Notes under the pieces: model-generated
What the model saw: the letters and a program-made list of their open reading frames with translations, nothing else
The model's database searches: none
Told to the model about the DNA's origin: nothing
Shown: positions 25,742 to 34,209 of the stretch, piece by piece
Layout of the letters: every line of letters begins with the position of its first letter
Numbering within the stretch: position 1 is the first letter of the stretch
Made by a program: the position numbers and the translations under genes
NCBI RefSeq assembly: GCF_009711935.1
Contig: NZ_VIKX01000078.1
Coordinates: forward strand, 1-53,101
Length of the DNA: 53,101 nucleotides
Direction of reading: 5' to 3'
From: Dolichospermum sp. UHCC 0259
GTDB taxonomy: Bacteria > Cyanobacteriota > Cyanobacteriia > Cyanobacteriales > Nostocaceae

Positions 25742-28093
25742 CTACTTAAATCGCTGATTAGTTTGTGACCAACGTTTCAAACTATATCCCTGCCTATTTT
25801 CTACCAGTAACGCTAGAGATTGATCATCGGTAAGTTGAGCGATCGCTATTAGCGTTTGCTGGTTTGCGCGGGCAAAATCACTATAAATAACATTACTATC
25901 CGCCGACAAGATCAGAGTCCGGGGGCGTTTTTGACTATCTGCCGGTTTAGAATTATTACCATCCAACTGATTTAAAGCAGCGATCGCATCATCAGAAATA
26001 GTCAGCACAATCTCCTCCTGTTGATCATTCGTCAAATCAGCCAATTGAACAGGCCAATCAGCCATTTTTTCCCGCATTTCCTGAACATCAGGAATCACAC
26101 CAGCAGTTAGATCACCCGACTGTTGTAATTTTCGCCATACAACCGGCAGCACAGACTCTACCAACTGAGGTTTTTGTGGATATAAATCCTTCACAGTTAC
26201 CGGAGACGGTTGTACCCATGTTAACGCATCCACAGTCAGAGCTAACGGTCGAGGTTGGAAACCATCAACCTGACTCTCAGGCAACGCAGAACCCAACATT
26301 AACAACCGTAAACCCTGCCCCCTCACTTGTACAGCCTTAATCGTAGTTTGAGAAACCTCCTGTTCTCCATTAGGTTTCCAGACAATAACCTGCATACTGG
26401 GGTCAGAACTAATCCCCAAAAGTTTACGCCAAAATTTTCGAGGTTGATTTTCCAGTTGGTCAAAATTAGCAAACGGATAACGTAACCAACTTGTACCATC
26501 ATGAAAAGCACTAACATCCACCTGATACCAAACTTGATTATTAGTAATTTTCAAATCAGTTTGCAGAGATATTGGCAACCAATCCTCCTCATTAATACGA
26601 CTAACTTGTTTCACAGTGCCGATAATTCGACTTTTATGGGCATTGATTTTATCATCATCAAGCTTAGTTAAAATATCTTGAATATAGTTAAGTGTTTCCC
26701 CATTAATATTCGGTTGTGCTTGCAACCAATCATTAGCTCTTTCTTCCCCCCGTTGCACCTTAAAAATTAACGCTACCCAAGCTAAAACTGCACGACGATT
26801 AGGATTAAGTCGCAACGCTACCGCAGACCGATTCCAAATCCTCCCCCTATCAGTTTGTAATAAATTAGTAATGTCTTGACCATTATTAGGGGAATTTTCC
26901 AATACCTGCAAAGCCTTTTCCCAACGACCATCAATAATATCTGCTGTAACTTGTTGATGAGGACTTGCCCAATTTTTCTCAGCTTGCATTCTTGTAAATT
27001 CCGAATGTAACCGGATCACATCTATTTGCGCCCGTGCTGCCGCTGAAAAAGGCTGCTTACGCTGTTTTTCTAAAGATTTCAACCATGTAAAAGCAGGAGT
27101 CCAAAGTCCATTTCTAGCTAATAACAGAGACTGTTGAAAAGCAAATTCATCAACGGCAGGTTTTTGGAAATTAATTGCTTCCAAATAAATAGAATTAGCC
27201 ACTAACTTACTCGGTTTAACTTGATAAACTTGCAAATTTGGTTCTACATTTATCGTTTGATTAATAATTAATTCTTTGGAATCATTACCCGTTATCTGTT
27301 GCCATTTAGGTAACTGTCCATTGCGGGTTTTCCAAGATAACATTTTTTGTAAACTTTTTAGAGGAGGATTGTAATAGACAATTTGACCATAGGTAATATT
27401 ATCATCGTTATTTTTGTGTTCACCCCGCAAATAAAACCAAAATCCTGGAAACAGTTGAGGATCTGCAAAAGCTTTTACCTTAGTTAGAGGTAAACGGATC
27501 TTTGTTTCTTGATTGTCTGATTCAGAAATAGTTGCACCTGAAGAGGATTCTATAAAACTTTTTGATAGACCAATAACAGGTAATTTGGTAATTAAATAGT
27601 AGTATTTTTCTGACTGAAATTTATATTCCAAATCCTGGGAAAGTTTATAAATTCTCAGTTCTACCAATTCTTGACAATGAGATCGACAATTCTTGCGTTT
27701 TTGGAAAATTGGTAATAAAAAAGATGCCTCTGACTTACCATCTAAAGGCATAATTTCGCCAAATAGACGTTGTTTTTGAGTTAAACCAAGTTCAATAGCT
27801 GTAAGTGTTTCCGGTAGTTCTCGTTTACCCGTAGATATTTTTGCCCATTTTGGTAAAAAATCATTCACCCAGCTAATCTGGGCAGGATTTAAAATAAATA
27901 GCACACTAATCCAACCAACACCAATAATTACACCAGTGCTGCTTAACAACAGACCCATTGCCAACGTAGACCATAACCAACTATAACGTTGGGAACGTTT
28001 GGGTAATTTTTTAACATTCTTTTTCGTAATACCTTGAGGAGGCTGATTCAGCCCAGCAGCTTTTGGTCTGCGTTTGCGGGGTTTATTGATCAT
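25742..28093 (-). CDS. Large membrane-anchored hypothetical protein, 783 aa
   Basis: I do not recognise the family. The start at ATG 28093 gives a basic N-terminus (MINKPRKRRPKAA), one membrane helix (about 42-72, STLAMGLLLSSTGVIIGVGW onward) and a large, probably extracytoplasmic, remainder. Residues near 330-480 look helical and repeat-like (WASPHQQVTADIIDGRWEKA), perhaps TPR-type. The C-terminal third is mixed alpha/beta with QLADLTNDQQEEIVLTIS. A longer frame reaches 28207, but its first 38 codons run into a MITE-like element, so that extension is rejected. Isolated between convergent and divergent neighbours. Confidence 0.75.
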   Translation of the reverse strand: MINKPRKRRPKAAGLNQPPQGITKKNVKKLPKRSQRYSWLWSTLAMGLLLSSTGVIIGVGWISVLFILNPAQISWVNDFLPKWAKISTGKRELPETLTAIELGLTQKQRLFGEIMPLDGKSEASFLLPIFQKRKNCRSHCQELVELRIYKLSQDLEYKFQSEKYYYLITKLPVIGLSKSFIESSSGATISESDNQETKIRLPLTKVKAFADPQLFPGFWFYLRGEHKNNDDNITYGQIVYYNPPLKSLQKMLSWKTRNGQLPKWQQITGNDSKELIINQTINVEPNLQVYQVKPSKLVANSIYLEAINFQKPAVDEFAFQQSLLLARNGLWTPAFTWLKSLEKQRKQPFSAAARAQIDVIRLHSEFTRMQAEKNWASPHQQVTADIIDGRWEKALQVLENSPNNGQDITNLLQTDRGRIWNRSAVALRLNPNRRAVLAWVALIFKVQRGEERANDWLQAQPNINGETLNYIQDILTKLDDDKINAHKSRIIGTVKQVSRINEEDWLPISLQTDLKITNNQVWYQVDVSAFHDGTSWLRYPFANFDQLENQPRKFWRKLLGISSDPSMQVIVWKPNGEQEVSQTTIKAVQVRGQGLRLLMLGSALPESQVDGFQPRPLALTVDALTWVQPSPVTVKDLYPQKPQLVESVLPVVWRKLQQSGDLTAGVIPDVQEMREKMADWPVQLADLTNDQQEEIVLTISDDAIAALNQLDGNNSKPADSQKRPRTLILSADSNVIYSDFARANQQTLIAIAQLTDDQSLALLVENRQGYSLKRWSQTNQRFK

Positions 28094-28135
28094 CTGACTA
28101 TGACTAGCACTGGTAGTTTGATGTTGTTCAAAATT

Positions 28136-28254
28136 AGGACTTACGCAAGTGTCTAAACATCTGTTGTAGGGTGCGTCAGATATCAACAATTTGTTTATTT
28201 GTAGCATTTATGCAGTCTGACGCACCCTACCAATGTGCCAGTTGCGTAAGTCCT
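28136..28254. mobile_element. 119-bp MITE-like inverted-repeat element, copy A
   Basis: Ends AGGACTTACGCAA and TTGCGTAAGTCCT are exact inverted repeats. Inner inverted arms GTAGGGTGCGTCAGA and TCTGACGCACCCTAC flank a core of about 45 bases. No ORF. A second copy is at 50961-51078 and a related short hairpin at 38481-38539. It lies just upstream of the leftward 783-aa gene and may carry or disrupt its promoter. Confidence 0.85.
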
Positions 28255-28350
28255 GAAAATCATCCATGATAAATTCTGACAAACTTAGTGCAATTTCGCC
28301 AGTGTACTAGGGTAAAACTTAAAACTTCACTAAAATCCCCGACTTGCTGA

Positions 28351-28383
28351 AGATCCCTGACTTCTCAAAGAAGTCAGGGATCT
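28351..28383. terminator. Palindrome, 15-bp stem (AGATCCCTGACTTCT), terminator-like
   Basis: Arms 28351-28365 and 28369-28383 are perfect complements around a 3-base loop, followed by TGTTTGTT. Near-identical palindromes occur at 42931 and 50247, so this is a dispersed element that may also stop transcription. The stretch 28094-28692 otherwise holds only the MITE, a heptamer array and no gene. Confidence 0.5.
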
Positions 28384-28579
28384 TGTTTGTTGAATAGGTA
28401 TATTTTTGATCAAATCATCAACTGGGACAAAAGGGTCAATAAAAAAGGTTTGGTTGTCAACCAAACCTTGACTTAAATCCAGTGCATAACAACATCCCGA
28501 ATCAATTTAACCTATATGATCTATTTTCAGCATCTTCCTATAGTATGTATGCAAATGTCATAAAACCTGATAGGAAATC

Positions 28580-28656
28580 ATTGGTCATTGGTCATTGGTC
28601 ATTGGTCATTGGTCATTGGTCATTGGTCGTTGGTCATTGGTCATTGGTCATTGGTC
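28580..28656. repeat. Heptameric tandem repeat (ATTGGTC), 11 units
   Basis: Eleven consecutive units, perfect except one GTTGGTC. The array lies between the 28351 palindrome and the stop of the ureohydrolase gene. Confidence 0.95.
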
Positions 28657-28692
28657 AGTTGTAATAGGAAAGTTATTTTATTATTACTTCTA

Positions 28693-29748
28693 TTACCTAT
28701 TACCTATTACCTCTTTCTGAGATAAATCTAATAAGTTGGCTAACTTATAAACTGTTCGCGCACCGACATTACCATCCCATTCAGCATCACCAACTTCACA
28801 AACATCAAAACCAATAATTTCTCTACCACTATTTACCAGTTCGCGGAATAGACAATAAACTTGTTCTAATTCCAGTCCTCCGGGGACAGGAGTACCTGTA
28901 TTGGGACAAAGTTTGGGGTCTAAACCATCAATGTCGCAGCTAATATAAACTTTTTCTGGTAAATGATTGATAATTTCTCGACATAAATCCAACCAAGTCT
29001 TACCAGAATATAGTTGTTGTTTAATTACTGAATCATAATAACCAATAATGCGATTATTTGACTGATTAATTATTTGAACTTCATCATGGCAAATATCTCG
29101 GACACCTACTTGCACCAATTTAGAAATTTGCGGTATTTTTATGGCGTTAAACATAATGGACGCATGAGAAAATTCAAATTCCTCATAGGCATTACGTAGG
29201 TCTGCATGGGCATCAATATGTAAAATTCCCCAATTATCATATTGATTAGCTAAAGCTTGAAAATAACCTAATGGTGAACTGTGATCACCACCAATGACAG
29301 CAACTCGTTTACCTTGATTCATTGCTGCTTGCGATTGGGTAAATAACCAATGATTTACCTGTTCCCCAGCTTGGTTAATTGCTTCTAGAACAGGAGTTAA
29401 ATCTGGTGAATCTGTCAGGCATTTACCTTGGGCTTGACGTTCAATAATTATGGCTGCTTGTTGACGATAATAGTTATTTTTTTCGATCATTTCCTGGGGA
29501 ATTTCTACCATAAATATTCCCTGCTTCCAACCATCAGGATGATCAAAATCAAATAAATCTATTTGCAATGAGGCATCTAAAATTTGCTGTGGACCGTTGG
29601 CCGTTCCGGCACGATAGGAAACGGTGACTTCCCAAGGTATAGGGAAGATAATTAAATTGGCTGAGTCGTAATTAAATGGTAATCCCATGAAGTTGCCATT
29701 TTTTTCGGCTACGCTGTTGGGATTGTATTGTTGTAGTAGGTTATTCAT
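28693..29748 (-). CDS. Arginase/agmatinase-family ureohydrolase, 351 aa
   Basis: A binuclear manganese- or nickel-type hydrolase that releases urea from a guanidino compound. Metal ligands are visible: GGDHS with His156; DAHAD with Asp179, His181 and Asp183; SCDIDGLDP with Asp272 and Asp274. Agmatine is the likeliest substrate, since cyanobacteria use agmatinase in arginine breakdown. Guanidine and other guanidino substrates are known in this family and cannot be excluded. Urea produced could feed the urease whose accessory genes lie at 51-53 kb. Downstream partner of the flavoprotein gene, 29 bases apart, so probably cotranscribed. Confidence 0.9.
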   Translation of the reverse strand: MNNLLQQYNPNSVAEKNGNFMGLPFNYDSANLIIFPIPWEVTVSYRAGTANGPQQILDASLQIDLFDFDHPDGWKQGIFMVEIPQEMIEKNNYYRQQAAIIIERQAQGKCLTDSPDLTPVLEAINQAGEQVNHWLFTQSQAAMNQGKRVAVIGGDHSSPLGYFQALANQYDNWGILHIDAHADLRNAYEEFEFSHASIMFNAIKIPQISKLVQVGVRDICHDEVQIINQSNNRIIGYYDSVIKQQLYSGKTWLDLCREIINHLPEKVYISCDIDGLDPKLCPNTGTPVPGGLELEQVYCLFRELVNSGREIIGFDVCEVGDAEWDGNVGARTVYKLANLLDLSQKEVIGNR

Positions 29749-29777
29749 TGATTAAGTAGGTGTTGGAGAAAAGTAAA

Positions 29778-31205
29778 TTACGAATCTATAAAATTACGAG
29801 TATAGACTTTTTGGTTATAATCTTGCCATTGTTGAGGTGATGAGTTAGGAAATCCGGTTAATGTTGCTGATTGGATATATTCCATAAATGGCCGACGCAA
29901 ATGTTCGTAGTTTGCAAAAGATTCAGCTATAACTTGTAGATTGTCCCAATCATTATTTTTTGCAATTTTAGCGATGAGGTTGGCAATTGTGAATGCGTCT
30001 TCTAAGCCTTGATTTGCTCCTTGAGCCATGAAAGGGGGCATTCCATGAGCAGCATCACCAATTAAGACAACTCGCTGTTGATGCCAGGTTGGTTGAATGG
30101 TGGTGTCGTTAAATTTATTAATAACAGGATGAATGTAGTAAGGACGCTGCTCCATATTGGCAGGAGGAGAGAGACTGACTAATTGTTTGAGGGAATCAGG
30201 AAAACCAGCTTTTTCTATTTCTTGTCGAGCTAAATTTAGTAACTCAGTCTCGGTTTTTGTTTGTAAGGATTCTAGAGGTACAGGTAAATGGAGAATATAT
30301 GCAAATTGACCATTTCTGCAAAATAAAATCATCCTCACATTATCATAACAATCAGGATTTACAGATGTTTGATCATTGTTGATGGTGACAACTGCTGAAT
30401 TTTTTAAAAAATTGGATTCTATTTCTGTTTGTATTTCCTGGGGAATGTCAGTTATGCCGCGACAAGATATGGCTGCAAATCCAGAGTATTTAGGTTTAGC
30501 AAAAGCTGTATTAGGAGTATTTTGGTAAATTATTTGTCGAACTTTAGAGTTAATTCCATCGGCACCAATAATTAATTTAGCGCGGAAAGATGTTGTGGCT
30601 AATGTAGGAGAAATATTATCTAGATTTGGTTGTGAATTTTCCTCAGAGGTTTGATTTTCTTCCCAATTAGCATAGGGATTAGCTGCAATGCTGGTATCAG
30701 AGGTGCAATCTATCCGTACACAGTTAAGTTGTGGCTCATCTATGACATGAATACAGCGATGATTAGGTTTTACTAGTTCTGGGGGGAGAAGATTTCTGAG
30801 GATGGTTTGTAATTCATACCAAGCGATGGAAACTCGACCTTCACCATATTTTTGAAACCAGTAATCAAAACTGAGGGGGATTGACCGAATTAATTGTCCT
30901 TGGAGATTTTTAACAGACCATGCTGAAGAAGTTGTGGGGGAATTTTGCTGATTAGATAATGTGGGTTGGGTTACGGCTGTATAGGCATTAATATCTAAAG
31001 ATTTGAGTGCTTTTAAGCCATTAGGGAGAAGATCCAATCCTCTGCCAATTTGCCGAAAGGCACGAGTTTGATCAATGACTAATATATTTTCGATACCGCG
31101 TTTGTATAAACCAATAGCTGTGGCTAAACCAATTGGCCCAGCACCAACTATAACTACATCATAGATTTCTTGAGGGTTCAATGTATGTTGATAATCTAAT
31201 ACCAT
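29778..31205 (-). CDS. FAD-dependent monooxygenase, 475 aa
   Basis: A class A flavoprotein hydroxylase-type enzyme. N-terminal dinucleotide motif GAGPIGLATAIG (21-32), FAD-binding LIIGADGINSKVRQ in the middle, and VVLIGDAAHGMPPFMAQGAN toward the end, the GD motif of the family. The substrate is unknown; related proteins hydroxylate salicylate, urate, zeaxanthin or kynurenine. The start is taken at ATG 31205 (MVLDYQ). The longer frame to 31328 would overlap prmA and begins with sequence unlike the family. It follows prmA by 59 bases and precedes the ureohydrolase by 29, so the three may form a transcription unit. Confidence 0.88.
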   Translation of the reverse strand: MVLDYQHTLNPQEIYDVVIVGAGPIGLATAIGLYKRGIENILVIDQTRAFRQIGRGLDLLPNGLKALKSLDINAYTAVTQPTLSNQQNSPTTSSAWSVKNLQGQLIRSIPLSFDYWFQKYGEGRVSIAWYELQTILRNLLPPELVKPNHRCIHVIDEPQLNCVRIDCTSDTSIAANPYANWEENQTSEENSQPNLDNISPTLATTSFRAKLIIGADGINSKVRQIIYQNTPNTAFAKPKYSGFAAISCRGITDIPQEIQTEIESNFLKNSAVVTINNDQTSVNPDCYDNVRMILFCRNGQFAYILHLPVPLESLQTKTETELLNLARQEIEKAGFPDSLKQLVSLSPPANMEQRPYYIHPVINKFNDTTIQPTWHQQRVVLIGDAAHGMPPFMAQGANQGLEDAFTIANLIAKIAKNNDWDNLQVIAESFANYEHLRRPFMEYIQSATLTGFPNSSPQQWQDYNQKVYTRNFIDS

Positions 31206-31264
31206 AAGATTGAGGATTGTGAAATGATTGTTAAAACTTGATATAGGCTTTTTTGTGAATATGA

Positions 31265-32185
31265 TTAAGAACGACGGGTATTTAAACAACACCATTCTTT
31301 TCTTTTCCAGAGAGTAGCTACAATCCAACCATTTTGTTCTAAAGCATCAGCAACGGCTTTGGATTGTTCTAATAAAATACCACTGAATATACCCCAAGTG
31401 CTAGGTTTGGTAATGGCGGTCATTTCTGGGAGTAATTCGATAATTACATCTGCTAAAATATTGCAAACAATCCCGTCTACAGGTTGATCAATTACTTTCC
31501 GTACCGTGTCTACACTACCCTCAAGGGGGATTAAAGAATCTGGACGAATTTCATTAAGAGTGCGATTACTAAAAGTAGATTTTACGGCTAAAGGATCGTT
31601 ATCAACAGCATAGACTTTACCAGCACCTAATAATATTGCCCCAACCCCTAGAATACCTGAACCACAACCGATATCGGCAATGATTAAAGGTTTTTTTGGT
31701 TCTTCTGTGTCTAGGAAAGATGGGGGAATTTCACCGAAGCGCATTTCTAGGGATTCTAAACAGAGTTGAGTGGTGGCATGATTACCTGTACCAAAGGCTA
31801 CGCCTGGATCAAGACGAATTACCAATCTGTCTAGGGATTCAGGTAACGGTAGCCAAGCGGGATTAATGAGAAAGCGATCGCCTATTTCTTCCGGTTGCCA
31901 GTGTTGTTTCCAGCTACTAGACCAGTCTTCCTCATCAATTAAGCCCCAATTCAACAAAGGTGCGGTGAGTCCTACACACAGGGCATCTTGACGCAGCCAG
32001 AGCGATAAAGCAGCCAAATCTAGCAGTTGTACTTTAAAGGTGGGTAAATAAGCCTTAACAAAAGAGATATTACCCTTAATTTCTACTGCTGTACCACGAC
32101 AGCCAAAATTTTCTAACCGCCAAAATATAGTTTCTTCTAAATCTGGTTCAGATAAAATATTTAATTCCCACCAGGTATTTGCCAT
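31265..32185 (-). CDS. prmA: Ribosomal protein L11 methyltransferase, 306 aa
   Basis: SAM-dependent enzyme that trimethylates ribosomal protein L11. The N-terminal substrate-recognition domain ([20 protein letters not shown]) is followed by a class I methyltransferase with [20 protein letters not shown], motif [16 protein letters not shown] and the catalytic-region [14 protein letters not shown], all PrmA hallmarks. The length matches the family. It lies 238 bases downstream of serA on the same strand; a serA-prmA neighbourhood is familiar from cyanobacteria. Confidence 0.96.
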   Translation of the reverse strand: MANTWWELNILSEPDLEETIFWRLENFGCRGTAVEIKGNISFVKAYLPTFKVQLLDLAALSLWLRQDALCVGLTAPLLNWGLIDEEDWSSSWKQHWQPEEIGDRFLINPAWLPLPESLDRLVIRLDPGVAFGTGNHATTQLCLESLEMRFGEIPPSFLDTEEPKKPLIIADIGCGSGILGVGAILLGAGKVYAVDNDPLAVKSTFSNRTLNEIRPDSLIPLEGSVDTVRKVIDQPVDGIVCNILADVIIELLPEMTAITKPSTWGIFSGILLEQSKAVADALEQNGWIVATLWKRKEWCCLNTRRS

Positions 32186-32198
32186 AGAATTTTAGATT

Positions 32199-32243
32199 AT
32201 TGGTAATGGGTAATTGGTGATTGGTGATTGGTGATTGGTAATG
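32199..32243. repeat. Heptameric repeats (TTGGTGA/TTGGTAA)
   Basis: Degenerate run of ATTGGTRA units just upstream of prmA, same family as the units inside menD and at 34181. Confidence 0.8.
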
Positions 32244-32349
32244 GTGTAAAATAAACGATGATTTTTGTGATTAAGATGATTTGTATAAATATCAAACTAA
32301 ACTATGATTGTGATGATTATCAAAGACAATCCAATGATTGAATCATCTT

Positions 32350-32422
32350 CATCAAATCAATCACAAAAATCACAGTTCAGACATCATCCCCATCAAATCA
32401 ATCACAAAAATCGTAGTCCAGA
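32350..32422. repeat. Direct repeat, two 32-bp copies after serA
   Basis: CATCAAATCAATCACAAAAA plus about 12 more bases occurs at 32350-32381 and 32391-32422 (unit spacing 41), with three differences near the ends. A partly complementary stretch (GATTTTTGTGATT, around 32259-32271) lies to the left, so hairpins are possible. The second copy ends directly at the serA stop codon. Confidence 0.8.
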
Positions 32423-32423
32423 A

Positions 32424-34004
32424 TTAAAGTGTGACTGTATAAGCGTCTCGAATACCTTCCACTTTTTTAATTTCCGCTAAAATGCCATCGGGTAAAGGAT
32501 CATCAATACTCAGAGCCATCACAGCATCGCCACGAACGATTTTCCGACCTACCTGCATACTGGCAATATTGACATTAAAGCTACCTAGTAGAGAACCCAG
32601 TTTACCAATAATACCGGGCATATCACGGTGTCGGGTAAACAGCATATATTTGCTGGGAGGAACGTTAATGGGGAAACCGTCAACATCCGTTAAGTGGATT
32701 TCCTTATCACCCAACAAAGCACCTGTAACAGAATGTGTACCTAGAGTCCCTGTGGCTTGAAGATGCAACGAACCAGCATAATCCCGTGCCGAAGCGTCCC
32801 TGGTTTCAATAACCCTAATTCCTCGTTCTTTGGCTTCTATGGTGGCGTTGACATAATTTACCCGTTCCCGCAGGGCTTGGTAAAGAAGTCCTTTGAGGGC
32901 AGCTATGACCAAAGGTTGACTTTTATTAGTTGCCAGTTCTCCTTGCAGTGTAACATTAAGTGTCTCAACTCTGCCGCCGGTGAGTTGACCAACTAAGTTC
33001 CCCAAGGTTTCTGCTAATTCCATGTAAGGCTTGAGTTCTTCCAGAATATCAGGGCCAAGTCCAGGAATATTCACAGCGGAACGGGCGGGTAGTCCTAATA
33101 ACACATCCCGAATTTGTTCAGCCACATCTATGGCGACGTTAACTTGGGCTTCAGCAGTGGAAGCACCGAGGTGAGGTGTAAGAATAACATCTTTACCGAG
33201 CGATCGCAATTCTGATTCACCTAATGGTTCGGAATCGAACACATCTAACGCCGCCCCAGCAATTACACCATCTCTGATTGCCACTGCTAAAGCCGCTTCA
33301 TCAATAATGCCACCACGAGCGCAGTTAATAATCCGGGTAGTGGGTTTCATTAACGCCAAAGTTTTAGCGTTGATTAAGTTAGCGGTTTCTGTGGTTTTGG
33401 GAATGTGTAAGGTGATATAGTCGGCTTGCTGGAATAACAAATTTAAGTCTACCAGTTGACATCCCAGTTGTTCGGCTCGTTCTGTGGAGATAAATGGATC
33501 ATAGGCTAGGAGTTTCATCCCCATAGCCTTAGCGACACTAGCAACATGAGAACCAATTTTTCCTAACCCGACAACGCCGAGGGTTTTTTTGTATACTTCC
33601 GAACCAACATAACTTTTACGGTCCCATTCACCACGTTTTACTGAAGCATTAGCATCAGGAATATGACGAGATAAGGACAACATCATGGCTAAAGCGTGTT
33701 CGGCTGCGGCAATGGTATTACCTTCTGGGGAATTGACGACGACAATCCCTTTGCGGGTAGCTGCGGGAACATCAACGTTGTCCACACCCACACCAGCACG
33801 GCCAATAATTTTTAATTTTGTACCGGCTTCTATAATTTCTTGAGTAACGCGAGTTCCAGACCGGATCATCAGCGCGTCATACTCGCCAATGATGGCTTTT
33901 AGTTCATCTGGTTTGAGGCTGGTTTTGACATCAACTGTAGCTACTTGGGAAAGAATATCAATACCAACTTGATCTATTGGATCTGAGACAAGAACCTTGG
34001 ACAT
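32424..34004 (-). CDS. serA: D-3-phosphoglycerate dehydrogenase, 526 aa
   Basis: First enzyme of phosphorylated serine synthesis: 3-phosphoglycerate to 3-phosphohydroxypyruvate with NAD. Residues 1-310 form the 2-hydroxyacid dehydrogenase part: GRAGVGVDNVDVPAATRKGI, nucleotide-binding GLGKIGSHVA (about 146-155), ARGGIIDEAAL and a catalytic His in LTPHLGASTAEA. The long form continues with an intervening domain (about 315-450) and a C-terminal ACT domain (MLFTRHRDMPGIIGKLGSLL onward), the usual site for serine feedback. Complete, with no anomaly. Confidence 0.97.
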   Translation of the reverse strand: MSKVLVSDPIDQVGIDILSQVATVDVKTSLKPDELKAIIGEYDALMIRSGTRVTQEIIEAGTKLKIIGRAGVGVDNVDVPAATRKGIVVVNSPEGNTIAAAEHALAMMLSLSRHIPDANASVKRGEWDRKSYVGSEVYKKTLGVVGLGKIGSHVASVAKAMGMKLLAYDPFISTERAEQLGCQLVDLNLLFQQADYITLHIPKTTETANLINAKTLALMKPTTRIINCARGGIIDEAALAVAIRDGVIAGAALDVFDSEPLGESELRSLGKDVILTPHLGASTAEAQVNVAIDVAEQIRDVLLGLPARSAVNIPGLGPDILEELKPYMELAETLGNLVGQLTGGRVETLNVTLQGELATNKSQPLVIAALKGLLYQALRERVNYVNATIEAKERGIRVIETRDASARDYAGSLHLQATGTLGTHSVTGALLGDKEIHLTDVDGFPINVPPSKYMLFTRHRDMPGIIGKLGSLLGSFNVNIASMQVGRKIVRGDAVMALSIDDPLPDGILAEIKKVEGIRDAYTVTL

Positions 34005-34098
34005 AATTACTTGATTTTGGTTGACAGGGTTTGCTGTACAAGACTTTTTAGTTTAATCTTTATCTGTGGCACTTGGGGAAAAATTATCTATTTTTTGA

Positions 34099-34130
34099 GA
34101 AGTCAGGAGTCAGGAGTCAGCAGTCAGGAG
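34099..34130. repeat. Heptameric tandem repeat (GTCAGGA), about 4 units
   Basis: AAGTCAGGAGTCAGGAGTCA, then one CAGTCAGGA variant, in the serA-menD gap. It is followed by an AGAAAGA-type purine tract. Confidence 0.8.
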
Positions 34131-34180
34131 AAGAAAGAAAGAAGAAAGAAGAAAGAAGCAAAAATATTCTCCTTATTTAG

Positions 34181-34209
34181 CAATTACCAATTACCAATTA
34201 CCAATTACC
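34181..34209. repeat. Heptameric tandem repeat (CAATTAC), 4 units, covering the menD stop
   Basis: Four units run through the 3' end of menD. On the minus strand the repeat reads GGTAATTGGTAA and supplies the last codons (Gly-Asn-Trp) and the TAA stop. Confidence 0.9.

Noticed and set aside
28094-28207. N-terminal extension of the 783-aa protein
   Set aside because: The first 38 codons of the longer frame run into the 119-bp inverted-repeat element, while ATG 28093 begins a good basic-plus-helix N-terminus.
31206-31328. N-terminal extension of the flavoprotein monooxygenase
   Set aside because: It would overlap prmA and precede the FAD motif by an unusual 60 residues; ATG 31205 fits the family.
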